Shown here: positions 26,535 to 34,634 of the stretch, in pieces | Numbering within the stretch: the stretch's first letter is position 1 | Layout of the letters: every line of letters starts with the position of its first letter | NCBI RefSeq assembly: GCF_033878955.1 | Contig: NZ_CP138858.1 | Span: 5,111,001 to 5,175,000, forward strand | DNA from: Coraliomargarita algicola | Lineage (GTDB): Bacteria > Verrucomicrobiota > Verrucomicrobiia > Opitutales > Coraliomargaritaceae | Length of the DNA: 64,000 nucleotides | Direction: 5' to 3' | Translations under genes and position numbers: made by a program | Notes under the pieces: model-generated | Seen by the model: only the letters and a program-made list of their open reading frames with translations | What the model was told of the DNA's origin: nothing | Database searches by the model: none

Positions 26535-26658
26535 CGGTTCATCACTTTCCTGTTCATTCGTTCCCAGTTGAAATCAGTGACTCCACCGAAAACCAATTCA
26601 CTTTAACAATATTTAACACAAACCCGACCAGCTGAACACTGGTCAACCCACCAATATT

Positions 26659-27759
26659 ATGAGCAAACTCTACACCGCAAAAGATCTCGAAAAAATGATC
26701 AAGCAAGGTCAGTGCCTCAGCACTGTTCCAGAAAATGCAAAGCTCACGCCCATGGCGCGCGACATCCTTCGTAAGAATAAGGTCAAACCGGGAGCCACCG
26801 CCGCAGCGCCTGCTGCAGCACCCGCTGCCTCCGCTTCAGGTGCGCCTCGTATCCACAATCCAGAGTTGCCGGATGCCGAGGACAATTGGAAGCCAGGCGG
26901 CGACCCCAAGACTGCAGCGGAGCTTGAAAAGTTTTTCTACTCGCCCGAGATTCAAGCGATCAAGGAGCGCATGTGTGGCATTGGTAAGCGCATTTGGAGT
27001 AAGGGCTATGTCGATGGCAACGGTGGTAACATCACTGTTCGCGTAGGCGACAACATGGTGCTTTGCACACCAACTCTGATCTCTAAAGGCTTCATGACTG
27101 CGGATGATATCTGCATGGTCGACCTCGATGGAAATCAAATTGCCGGCACACGTCCACGCACATCTGAGGTCAACACACACCTCGCGATTATGAAAGCGGA
27201 GCCTAAGGCAAAGTCTTGCGTGCATGCGCACCCAGTTTATGGCACTGCATTTGCGGTGGCAGGTGTCGTGCCTCCAGCTTGCTTGATTCCTGAGCCAGAA
27301 GTTTTCTTAGGTGTGATCGGTCTCGCTAGCTACCAAACTCCAGGCTCTCCAGAGAATGCTCGCGAAGTGGGCGCACTCGCCAAGAAGCACCAGTCTATTC
27401 TGATGCAGAACCATGGTGTGATCTGCTGGGGTAAAGATGTGGAAGATGCATACTGGAAGATGGAAAACACCGACGCTTTCTGTCAGACTGTTGCCGTCAC
27501 TATGCAGATTGGTGGTCCTAAGCAATACGGTCCCGACAAGCTGAAGGAACTGATCGAGATTCGCAAAAAGCTCGGCATGCCTGATTCTCGCCTGGAAGAA
27601 TTGAAAGAGTGTGAGCTCTGTGATGCGGGTGAAATCACCGTGCATACTCAGCCTCAGCCCTCTGCCTGCGCCTGTAATTTAGGCAGCGCTCCGACCGCAA
27701 ATGCAGACGAAGCTTTGGTCCAGAAGATCACTGATATGATCATGCAAAAGCTCAGTTAG
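26659..27759 (+). CDS. BMC class II aldolase (L-fuculose/L-rhamnulose-1-phosphate type)
   Basis: 366 residues in three parts. Residues 1-45 form a small N-terminal module (KLYTAKDLEKMI, LTPMARDILRKNK). An Ala/Pro-rich linker follows. The catalytic class II aldolase/adducin domain has GNGGNITVRV, TSEVNTHLAIM (Glu), SCVHAHPVYGTAFA (zinc His pair) and MQNHGVICWG (third His). A Cys-rich spacer then leads to a C-terminal amphipathic helix, ADEALVQKITDMIMQKLS, the likely encapsulation peptide. It cleaves the deoxy-ketose 1-phosphate to DHAP and L-lactaldehyde in the lumen. The leader has CAACCCAC at 26644-26651. Confidence 0.9.
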   Translation: MSKLYTAKDLEKMIKQGQCLSTVPENAKLTPMARDILRKNKVKPGATAAAPAAAPAASASGAPRIHNPELPDAEDNWKPGGDPKTAAELEKFFYSPEIQAIKERMCGIGKRIWSKGYVDGNGGNITVRVGDNMVLCTPTLISKGFMTADDICMVDLDGNQIAGTRPRTSEVNTHLAIMKAEPKAKSCVHAHPVYGTAFAVAGVVPPACLIPEPEVFLGVIGLASYQTPGSPENAREVGALAKKHQSILMQNHGVICWGKDVEDAYWKMENTDAFCQTVAVTMQIGGPKQYGPDKLKELIEIRKKLGMPDSRLEELKECELCDAGEITVHTQPQPSACACNLGSAPTANADEALVQKITDMIMQKLS

Positions 27760-27898
27760 TTGACTTCGGTTTTTTGTTCTTTGTTTGCAGGTATTCAGAT
27801 CCTTTATCAGCGATGGCTAGGTCGAGAAATATTGCAGGCATACAGAAAACCAATTAACTGAAAAATTGTTAACCTAAACCGTAAAAATAATTCTTCTT

Positions 27899-28897
27899 AT
27901 GAAATCAAAAGCACCTATTCGTGTTGCCGTTACTGGCGCGGCTGGTAATATCGGCTACGCACTTCTCTTCCGCATTGCATCGGGGCAAATGTTTGGTCCG
28001 GATCAACCAGTTGCGCTGAACTTGATCGAAATCGAACCCGGAATGGCTGCACTTAAAGGTGTTGCGATGGAATTGGATGATTGTGCATTTCCTTTGTTGA
28101 CCGAAATTGTGCAGACCTCCGACCTCGCGGTAGGTTTCAAAGATGTCGATTGGGCGCTGCTAGTCGGCTCCGTCCCGCGTAAGCAGGGCATGGAACGTGC
28201 CGATCTACTTGGCATCAATGGCAAGGTATTTGTCGGTCAGGGCAAAGCGATCAACGACAACGCAAAGCCAAGCGTGCGTGTGGTCGTGGTTGGTAACCCT
28301 TGTAACACTAACTGCCTGATTGCGATGAAGAGTGCGCCGGACATTCCAAATAATCAGTTCTTTGCAATGACTCGATTGGACGAGAATCGTGCCAAGACGC
28401 AATTGGCACAAAAGGCGGGCGTGTCGGTTAAGGAAGTTTCTGAGCTTTGTGTTTGGGGCAATCATAGCCCCACAATGTTCCCCGACTTTTATAACGCCAA
28501 GATCGGTCGTCTCAAAGCCACTGATGTCATCACTGATGCGGCTTGGTTGAAAGACACTTTTGTGCCAGTCGTCGGACAGCGAGGTAAAGCGATCATTGAA
28601 GCACGCGGTGCATCGTCGGCCGCTTCGGCTGCGAATGCAGTGGTGGATACTGTGCGTGATTTGTGCACCCCCACCCGTGGCGATTTCCACAGTGTCTGCG
28701 TGATTTCCAATGGTGAATATGGTACGCCTGCAGGTCTGATTACATCGATGCCCATCAAAGTCGATGCCATCGGTAAGTGGCGCGTTGTCGAAGGCATTAA
28801 ATTGACTGATTATGCGAAGGAGAAGATTGCCGCTTCCAATCAAGAGCTACTGGATGAGCGTGAGATGGCCTTTGGTCAACTTGGTCTCAGCATCTAG
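27899..28897 (+). CDS. mdh: Malate dehydrogenase (BMC-operon copy)
   Basis: 332 residues of the cytosolic MDH type: VTGAAGNIGYALLFRIASG (NAD site), VPRKQGMERADLL (dicarboxylate-selecting Arg), VVGNPCNTNC, MTRLDENRAKTQLA and VWGNHSPTMFPDF (catalytic His). The Arg in PRKQGM argues for malate/oxaloacetate rather than lactate, although BMC papers call this gene lactate/malate dehydrogenase. No encapsulation helix is seen, as the Rossmann fold begins at once. It may balance NADH in the cytosol, or be recruited without a tag. Confidence 0.9.
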   Translation: MKSKAPIRVAVTGAAGNIGYALLFRIASGQMFGPDQPVALNLIEIEPGMAALKGVAMELDDCAFPLLTEIVQTSDLAVGFKDVDWALLVGSVPRKQGMERADLLGINGKVFVGQGKAINDNAKPSVRVVVVGNPCNTNCLIAMKSAPDIPNNQFFAMTRLDENRAKTQLAQKAGVSVKEVSELCVWGNHSPTMFPDFYNAKIGRLKATDVITDAAWLKDTFVPVVGQRGKAIIEARGASSAASAANAVVDTVRDLCTPTRGDFHSVCVISNGEYGTPAGLITSMPIKVDAIGKWRVVEGIKLTDYAKEKIAASNQELLDEREMAFGQLGLSI

Positions 28898-28922
28898 CGG
28901 CTTCGTGCATATAATTTGATAC

Positions 28923-28950
28923 CAGGCACCTTTAATCAGGTGCCTGTTTT
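28923..28950 (+). terminator. Rho-independent terminator after mdh
   Basis: CAGGCACC (28923-28930), an 8-base loop, GGTGCCTG (28939-28946), then TTTTGTTT. It ends the main BMC transcript, at least in part, so the alcohol dehydrogenase gene may be transcribed by read-through or from its own promoter. Confidence 0.8.
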
Positions 28951-29004
28951 GTTTCCACCTGAATATTCAGTGTATATCAACTGAGCTAGCATAACTTTTT
29001 TTGT

Positions 29005-30237
29005 ATGAATGTAAGTAAAGAGCAAATTGACCGCATTGTGCGTGATGTCATCGCAGGTGTCGGCGCGCAGAATAAAGCAACACAAGCCCCACAGGCTGCA
29101 GCGGTTACATCGAGTTCCGCGGCTAAGACTGCCCGTGCTGCAGTGTTGGTTGAGCCGCGCAAATTTGAGATTAAGGAATTTCCGATCCGTGAGATCGGTG
29201 AGGATGAGATCTTGGTCAAAGTCGAAGCATGTGGAGTATGTGGCACCGATGTTCACTGCTATAAGTCAGACCCCTTTGGTCTCACACCCAACGTGCTCGG
29301 GCACGAAGGCACCGGAGAAGTTGTCAAGGTCGGTAGCGCCATCAAGATGGACAGTGTCGGCAAGGCCGTGAAGCCTGGCGATAAGATCGTGACCAGTCTG
29401 CTGGAAACCTCTCCCGATTGCTTGGTGGCCAAATATAATCCTGCCAAAGCCAACTTGAGTGATGATCTTAAAGTCTATGGTTTGCTACTCGATGAGCCCG
29501 ATAATCATTTGAACGGCTATTTTGCTGAGTATATGATCATACGTCCCGGCTCTTCCTTCTTCGTGGTCAATGATATGAGCGTTGACCTACGTTGCCTGAT
29601 TGAGCCTGCTGCCGTTGTATGTCACGCCCTCGAGCGTGCCAAGAGCTGTGGCAATAATCCTTTGAACTTCCGTACTCGCGTTGTCGTGCAAGGCTGTGGA
29701 CCTATCGGATTACTGATGATTGCTGTGCTGCGAACACACGGCGTGAACAATATCATCGCACTTGATGGAAATCCCGATCGCCTCGAAATCGCTCGCAGCA
29801 TGGGAGCCGATGAAGTGATCAACTATAAGGAGTATTCAGGCATCGACGAGATCGCAGAGAAGGTGAAGGGGCTAACCAAGGGACTCGGTGCACACTGGGG
29901 CTTCCAAGTCACTGGCGTGCCTGCCGCGCATGCGAATCTCTATAAGTTGATTCGTCGTGGTGGTGGTATCTGCGAGGTCGGTCACTTTGTGGATGGTGGC
30001 GAGTGTGCGATTAACCCGCACCGAGATATCTGTGCTAAAGAGATCTCACTGGTCGGTAGCTGGGTGTATAACAGTTTTGAATATCCCAACGCCTATCACT
30101 TCCTGCAACGTGCCGAGCGTATTGGACTGCCGGTTTCCTCATTGATCACCCATAAGTTCCCACTCGATCAAATCGATGAGGCGATCCAAGTGAACCTGCG
30201 CCAAGAAGGCATCAAGGTGGTAGTCGAAGCGAAGTAA
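29005..30237 (+). CDS. Zinc-type alcohol dehydrogenase with BMC targeting peptide
   Basis: 410 residues. The N-terminal helix VSKEQIDRIVRDVIAGVG, followed by an Ala/Gln/Ser linker to about residue 45, has the pattern of the other encapsulation peptides here. The MDR domain shows CGVCGTDVHCY and GHEGTGEVVKVG (catalytic zinc ligands) and VQGCGPIGLLMIAVL (NAD site). The usual four-Cys structural-zinc lobe is not conserved. It probably interconverts lactaldehyde and 1,2-propanediol, or another lumen aldehyde/alcohol pair, recycling NADH from PduP. A terminator separates it from mdh. Confidence 0.8.
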   Translation: MNVSKEQIDRIVRDVIAGVGAQNKATQAPQAAAVTSSSAAKTARAAVLVEPRKFEIKEFPIREIGEDEILVKVEACGVCGTDVHCYKSDPFGLTPNVLGHEGTGEVVKVGSAIKMDSVGKAVKPGDKIVTSLLETSPDCLVAKYNPAKANLSDDLKVYGLLLDEPDNHLNGYFAEYMIIRPGSSFFVVNDMSVDLRCLIEPAAVVCHALERAKSCGNNPLNFRTRVVVQGCGPIGLLMIAVLRTHGVNNIIALDGNPDRLEIARSMGADEVINYKEYSGIDEIAEKVKGLTKGLGAHWGFQVTGVPAAHANLYKLIRRGGGICEVGHFVDGGECAINPHRDICAKEISLVGSWVYNSFEYPNAYHFLQRAERIGLPVSSLITHKFPLDQIDEAIQVNLRQEGIKVVVEAK

Positions 30238-30246
30238 TTCTAGCAA

Positions 30247-30849
30247 TTATTTCGGGCGTTCCATTTCGAACAAACGATCTGTTTGGCAGTACCAACTTGG
30301 GGAGGCCATGCGCCCGATTGGTTGGTAAGCGTCGACGTCGATGCGTTTCGTATTGGTGTCAATCATGCCTTCGCGCACATGCACGCGCTGGACAATACCC
30401 AGCACCACACGGTTGGAACCAATTTCAATCGTGCTGTGCTGACGGCATTCCAACGCAGCAGGTGCTTCGCGTATCCAAGGCACGGAGACACTTTCGCCCG
30501 CGACTAGACTTAACCCAAGTGTGTCCAGTTCACTTTGGCCATAAGGTAAAGAGGCCGCAGTAGCATTCATTGCGGCGGCCACCGCTTGGTCCACTAAGTG
30601 GATAATAAATTCGCCATTTTCTCGGATATTACGGGCTGTATCCTTAGGTACCCCCGCAGCACGGTCTCCCGGTGCAAAGGCAACCAGCGGAGGATTGGAA
30701 CCAAATACATTAAAAAAGCTAAAGGGGGCTGCGTTGACCACACCTTCTGCATTCAGAGTGGTCACCCACGCAATCGGGCGCGGAGTGACCAGACTGGATA
30801 AAATTTTGTAGGCGTCTGCGGAATCTTTATTGATTAAATCAAAGGTCAT
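30247..30849 (-). CDS. Flavin reductase-like FMN-binding protein
   Basis: 200 residues of the flavin-reductase split-barrel family: LVTPRPIAWVTTLN at residues 21-34, NAAPFSFFNVFGSNPPLVAFAPGD-like strands and DTARNIRENGEFIIHLVD. The family binds FMN and reduces it or uses it to reduce other substrates. It converges on the alcohol dehydrogenase gene with a 9 bp gap. Its role in the locus is unclear. Confidence 0.85.
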   Translation of the reverse strand: MTFDLINKDSADAYKILSSLVTPRPIAWVTTLNAEGVVNAAPFSFFNVFGSNPPLVAFAPGDRAAGVPKDTARNIRENGEFIIHLVDQAVAAAMNATAASLPYGQSELDTLGLSLVAGESVSVPWIREAPAALECRQHSTIEIGSNRVVLGIVQRVHVREGMIDTNTKRIDVDAYQPIGRMASPSWYCQTDRLFEMERPK

Positions 30850-30996
30850 TTCGTGGTCTTACAAGTTATAGAACCATTTGACCAGCCAGATCAGCCGTTT
30901 TCCGTGGTTCGCGTATCGATTAAGCTGTATAGTTTCGGAGGAAAAGCGTTTTTCGATATACATCGTTGAAAGCGCGCGGCGTGGGGCGCGAAGTTT

Positions 30997-33900
30997 TCAC
31001 TCGGGGAGTGCGATTGGGAAGTCCTGACCATAGCCGTAACTGGCGGGGTATTGGGCGCTGCCTTTGTGCGCTTCAGTGACTTCGGGGACGCGTGCTTCGA
31101 TGTAGGCTTTCAGCTCATTGACGGAGACGATGCCGTCGCCGGTGTCGGCCTTGCCGTTGAGGGCTTCGAGTAAGGTGTAAGTGAAGGCGCCGTGCCCGAG
31201 TGTTTTAAACTCAATTGCAGTTTGATCGCTCGCTGTCGCGGTCAGCCAGTGGGTGCCTGTGCTGCGGGCGAGTTGAGCGATGGCTTGCTCTTCCGCGGCT
31301 CCGCGCATCGCGACGGTCTTGAGTGCGCCTTCAGATTGGCAGGCGTCGAGTATGAAGAGTTGTTTTTGCGCGGCGATATCACGTGAGTATTCGAGTAGCT
31401 CGTAGCTGGATAGACCTCGTTTTTGCAGTGTGCTGCGATCGCCGTAGAGCTGGGTCATGTCGGCGGGAGCTAGGTAGAACTCCGCGTATTCGTCTTCGGA
31501 AACGACGCCATGACCTGCAAAGAAGAAGATGAAACTATCGCGTGCGGTGGCATCTGCCTGGATGTTTTCTAAGATGCCAATTATGTTTTCACGGGTGGCT
31601 TCGCTGTTCTTGAGTTGATAGACTTTGGTTTGCGAGTAAATCGTTTCAGAGCCTGCTTTGATGCTTTGGCTGATGGCCTCGGCATCGGCGACGGCATAAT
31701 TCAAATTGTAGTCTGAGTTGCTGTACTCATTGATGCCGATGACGAAAAGATGTAGGCGCATGCCGGTGGAGTCGCTTTCCTCGCTGTTGGCGGAATAGAC
31801 TATAATCTCGTCGGGCACGGACTCGGTCTCTTGTTCGTTGATGGCGATGGCACGAAAGCGGTTTTTGCCCTGTGCTAAGGGGAAGGTGTAGCTGGCTTCT
31901 TGGGTAAAGAGTTCGTCGCTGGGTGCGTCCTCGTCGTCTTCTACGAAGAGCCCACGGGTGCCGCCTGAAACGAGTTTTCCGTTTTGATAGATACGGATGT
32001 CTTTGATGGGGCTGCCTTCGCAGCTGGCTGAAATGTTGAGCGTGACGGTATCGGTGGCGATTTCGACGCTTTCGAACTCGTCTTCAACGGAGAGGCCGCG
32101 TTGTTGGGGGCCGTCGATCTTTAAGTGTAATCGGGGAGCGTAGCGTAGCTTGTCCAATCGGATCGTGGGCTTGGGGCTGAGGCCGTTAATAAGTGAACCC
32201 AATAGTCGTGGCCGATAGAATTTATCAAAGTAAGCGGCGAGTGGATTGATTTGATCGCCTTTTACGTAGAAAATGTTGGCGTGTGCATCCTGATTGGAAG
32301 TGAAGAGGCCGGTTTCAGGATTACGCACCAACCATTGATTTGTATTTTCAAATAGATAGAGGTCGGCTACGACAGCTGCCACTGCACTGTCGATGAGCTG
32401 TAGGCTTGAGCTGCCCAGTGTGTGAGCGAGTAAAAAATGGCTGTCAGCCAGGGGTGTCAGGATGTCGGGCTTTTGACTTAATTGAATTGTCGCTCGGGGC
32501 TTGGCACTGGGCAGTGCATATTGTGTGATCGAGGCGCTTTTAGATGCGGTTGCGATCCGTGAAAAGACGCTGCCTTTCGGGGAATACACATAGGGGTGTT
32601 CGTTGGCATAGTAATCGTTTAAATCACCGACCTTTGCGCCATCCACTGTTTGGAATTTGGCGATTTTTGTCTGCGCGTTATTGCTGGCTACGAAATGAGT
32701 GCCGCCTTCGATAAATTTGAGGTTTCGCATGTAGCACGCATCCTGATCGTAGCGTGCTTCTTTGCGCCATAGCTCTTTGCCAAGACTGAGGTCATGTAAG
32801 GTGAGGCTTTGACGATATTCGCCGTCTTGATGTTTGGAATTTCCATAGAGGATTCTGTTACCATCGTCGGAGATGGCGAGGATGGGGTCTGCTTCGACCA
32901 TCGAGCTGATGTTATTCGGGACATCGATGGTGGCGACGACCTCAAGATCGTTGCTGCTGCCACTGCGGCAGACGACTAAGCGGTTATCAAACAGTAGAGC
33001 GATGGATTGTGCGTCGGGTGTGATTGCGATCGCTTTACGCCCACCCACTCTGTGGTGAATGCCGTATAGGGTGTAGCTTGTAGGTGATAATTGAATACGC
33101 TTACTTGTGGGGGCGCGGGGCGAATCAAGCATGGCGACTTGAGGGGATTTGCCGTCTATGTAGTAGATGGCGCCATCTTGCTCGGGGATGAATACCGCGA
33201 TGTCCTGCAGGTCGCTAGGAGGCGGAGCCAGTTCTCGCACCTGGAGACCAGCTTCGTTGAGGTGGATCAAGCGAACGCTATTTCCTCGTACTGCCGCGAA
33301 TTCAAAGCGATCGCCTTGCGGGTAGATGCTGTCAGGAGTCCAGGCTTGTTGCATCCAAGGCCCACGGAACACTTGACGGGCGGCATCAAAGAACTGTAGC
33401 GAGCTGGAGCCGTCTCGCTGTTCCATGGCGAGTAGCGGGCGGGTTGCTTCCTTTGTCTTAAAATTGCTGACGGCACGCGCTCTTTCCGAAGTTGGCCGTG
33501 TTTCTTGGCTAGCTGTCTGCGTTTGAAAATCATAGAGAACGAAACCCGCTTCGGTGGGGAGCAGCAGGATTTGCTCAATTGTATTCGGGAAGTCGATGCT
33601 TCGTAGCCGAGGCGCGTCCTGGCTATGTGTTGGTATGGTGCGGAGGACTTTATCGCTTTCTGGCGTAATGATGTGATAAGCCCAGTGCGAATCAGCCGGC
33701 TTTGCAGTGAGTAAGCTGCCGTCTGGCAAATAGCCAAGTAAGCCTTCCTGTGCTGGGTGCATGCGGTGGGCTCCGGTGTGGGGATTTATCTCTAAACTAG
33801 GATGTTGAGTGCCTGCTGCGAACAGCAAAGACTGCCGATCTTTGCTGGCGGTGAGTGTCCAATCGGGAGTGGGGGATTTTAGGTAGAAGCCGGGGCCAAA

Positions 33901-34512
33901 GCTATCCAGTGGGAGTTCTAGCTCGCAAAGCTTAGTGTGTTTACTGTCTGTGTCGGCTGTGATTTTGACCAGTGTGAGTAAGATGCTTTGTGAAGTCTTC
34001 GCGTCGTAATAGGGACTGCGTTTGAGGACATAGACGGCTGCTTCATCTGCAGCATACCAGTGTGCGATGCGATAGGGGGTAGATGCCTGTGCTGACCACT
34101 TGTATTTGTTGAAGTTGAATTCATCGTAGTAACTTACATTATTCTTTGAAATGACACACACCTGGCGTGGGATATGGGTGAAATGAACTGCAAGGAGTTG
34201 GCTGGCGTTATTCGCAGAGAAGTTTTTCTCGATGAAAGGAACGCGTTGTTCACAATCCCAAATTTTTAGGGAATCTTGATCATAGGTAAGTAAATATTTG
34301 CCATCGGGTGATTGTTCCATCCCGAGCAGTTGCCCTGAATGTGAACTCGGTGCCACGAGTCGCAAGGGCCCCATGGCCGCTTGGCGTTTTTGTTCGATAA
34401 TGACTTCGGGCTTGGTTTCTTCGGAAGTGATCAATGCCTCGTATTGCGCATGCAGTGATGAGATCAATGAGAGGCCGATCAAGCAGAGACTGTAAAGGAA
34501 AGGACGCATCAT
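30997..34512 (-). CDS. Exported caspase-like (C14) protease with beta-propeller, copy 1
   Basis: 1171 residues. A signal peptide (FLYSLCLIGLSLISSLHA) is followed by a long WD40-like region with repeats such as GKYLLTYDQDSLKIWD, an Ig-like stretch before residue 915, and a C-terminal caspase p20-like domain from about residue 920. The His-Cys dyad is visible: FFFAGHGVV (His about 1001) and FILDACQSEG (Cys about 1058). ADTGDGIVSVNEL resembles a calcium-binding loop. It should cleave proteins outside the cytoplasm. It is a paralogue of the next gene, from which it is separated by a palindromic repeat. The substrate is unknown. Confidence 0.85.
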   Translation of the reverse strand: MMRPFLYSLCLIGLSLISSLHAQYEALITSEETKPEVIIEQKRQAAMGPLRLVAPSSHSGQLLGMEQSPDGKYLLTYDQDSLKIWDCEQRVPFIEKNFSANNASQLLAVHFTHIPRQVCVISKNNVSYYDEFNFNKYKWSAQASTPYRIAHWYAADEAAVYVLKRSPYYDAKTSQSILLTLVKITADTDSKHTKLCELELPLDSFGPGFYLKSPTPDWTLTASKDRQSLLFAAGTQHPSLEINPHTGAHRMHPAQEGLLGYLPDGSLLTAKPADSHWAYHIITPESDKVLRTIPTHSQDAPRLRSIDFPNTIEQILLLPTEAGFVLYDFQTQTASQETRPTSERARAVSNFKTKEATRPLLAMEQRDGSSSLQFFDAARQVFRGPWMQQAWTPDSIYPQGDRFEFAAVRGNSVRLIHLNEAGLQVRELAPPPSDLQDIAVFIPEQDGAIYYIDGKSPQVAMLDSPRAPTSKRIQLSPTSYTLYGIHHRVGGRKAIAITPDAQSIALLFDNRLVVCRSGSSNDLEVVATIDVPNNISSMVEADPILAISDDGNRILYGNSKHQDGEYRQSLTLHDLSLGKELWRKEARYDQDACYMRNLKFIEGGTHFVASNNAQTKIAKFQTVDGAKVGDLNDYYANEHPYVYSPKGSVFSRIATASKSASITQYALPSAKPRATIQLSQKPDILTPLADSHFLLAHTLGSSSLQLIDSAVAAVVADLYLFENTNQWLVRNPETGLFTSNQDAHANIFYVKGDQINPLAAYFDKFYRPRLLGSLINGLSPKPTIRLDKLRYAPRLHLKIDGPQQRGLSVEDEFESVEIATDTVTLNISASCEGSPIKDIRIYQNGKLVSGGTRGLFVEDDEDAPSDELFTQEASYTFPLAQGKNRFRAIAINEQETESVPDEIIVYSANSEESDSTGMRLHLFVIGINEYSNSDYNLNYAVADAEAISQSIKAGSETIYSQTKVYQLKNSEATRENIIGILENIQADATARDSFIFFFAGHGVVSEDEYAEFYLAPADMTQLYGDRSTLQKRGLSSYELLEYSRDIAAQKQLFILDACQSEGALKTVAMRGAAEEQAIAQLARSTGTHWLTATASDQTAIEFKTLGHGAFTYTLLEALNGKADTGDGIVSVNELKAYIEARVPEVTEAHKGSAQYPASYGYGQDFPIALPE

Positions 34513-34516
34513 AGTC

Positions 34517-34631
34517 GTAGGGGCGCCACTTGTGGCGCCCGCGGTAGTTTTAACGGGTGGGTGCTTTTTTAGGTTTGAATGTGTGCAGGCGGTGTTGGTG
34601 CTTTCGCGGTCTTCACAAGTGAAGACACCTA
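34517..34631. repeat. REP-like palindromic element, family 2, copy 1
   Basis: About 115 bp with two hairpins: GGGGCGCCACTTGTGGCGCC (34520 onward) and TCTTCACAAGTGAAGA (34610 onward). It begins GTAGGGG. It lies between the start of caspase copy 1 and the stop of caspase copy 2, 4 bp from the latter. It is closely related to 38194-38307. Confidence 0.75.
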
Positions 34632-34634
34632 ACG

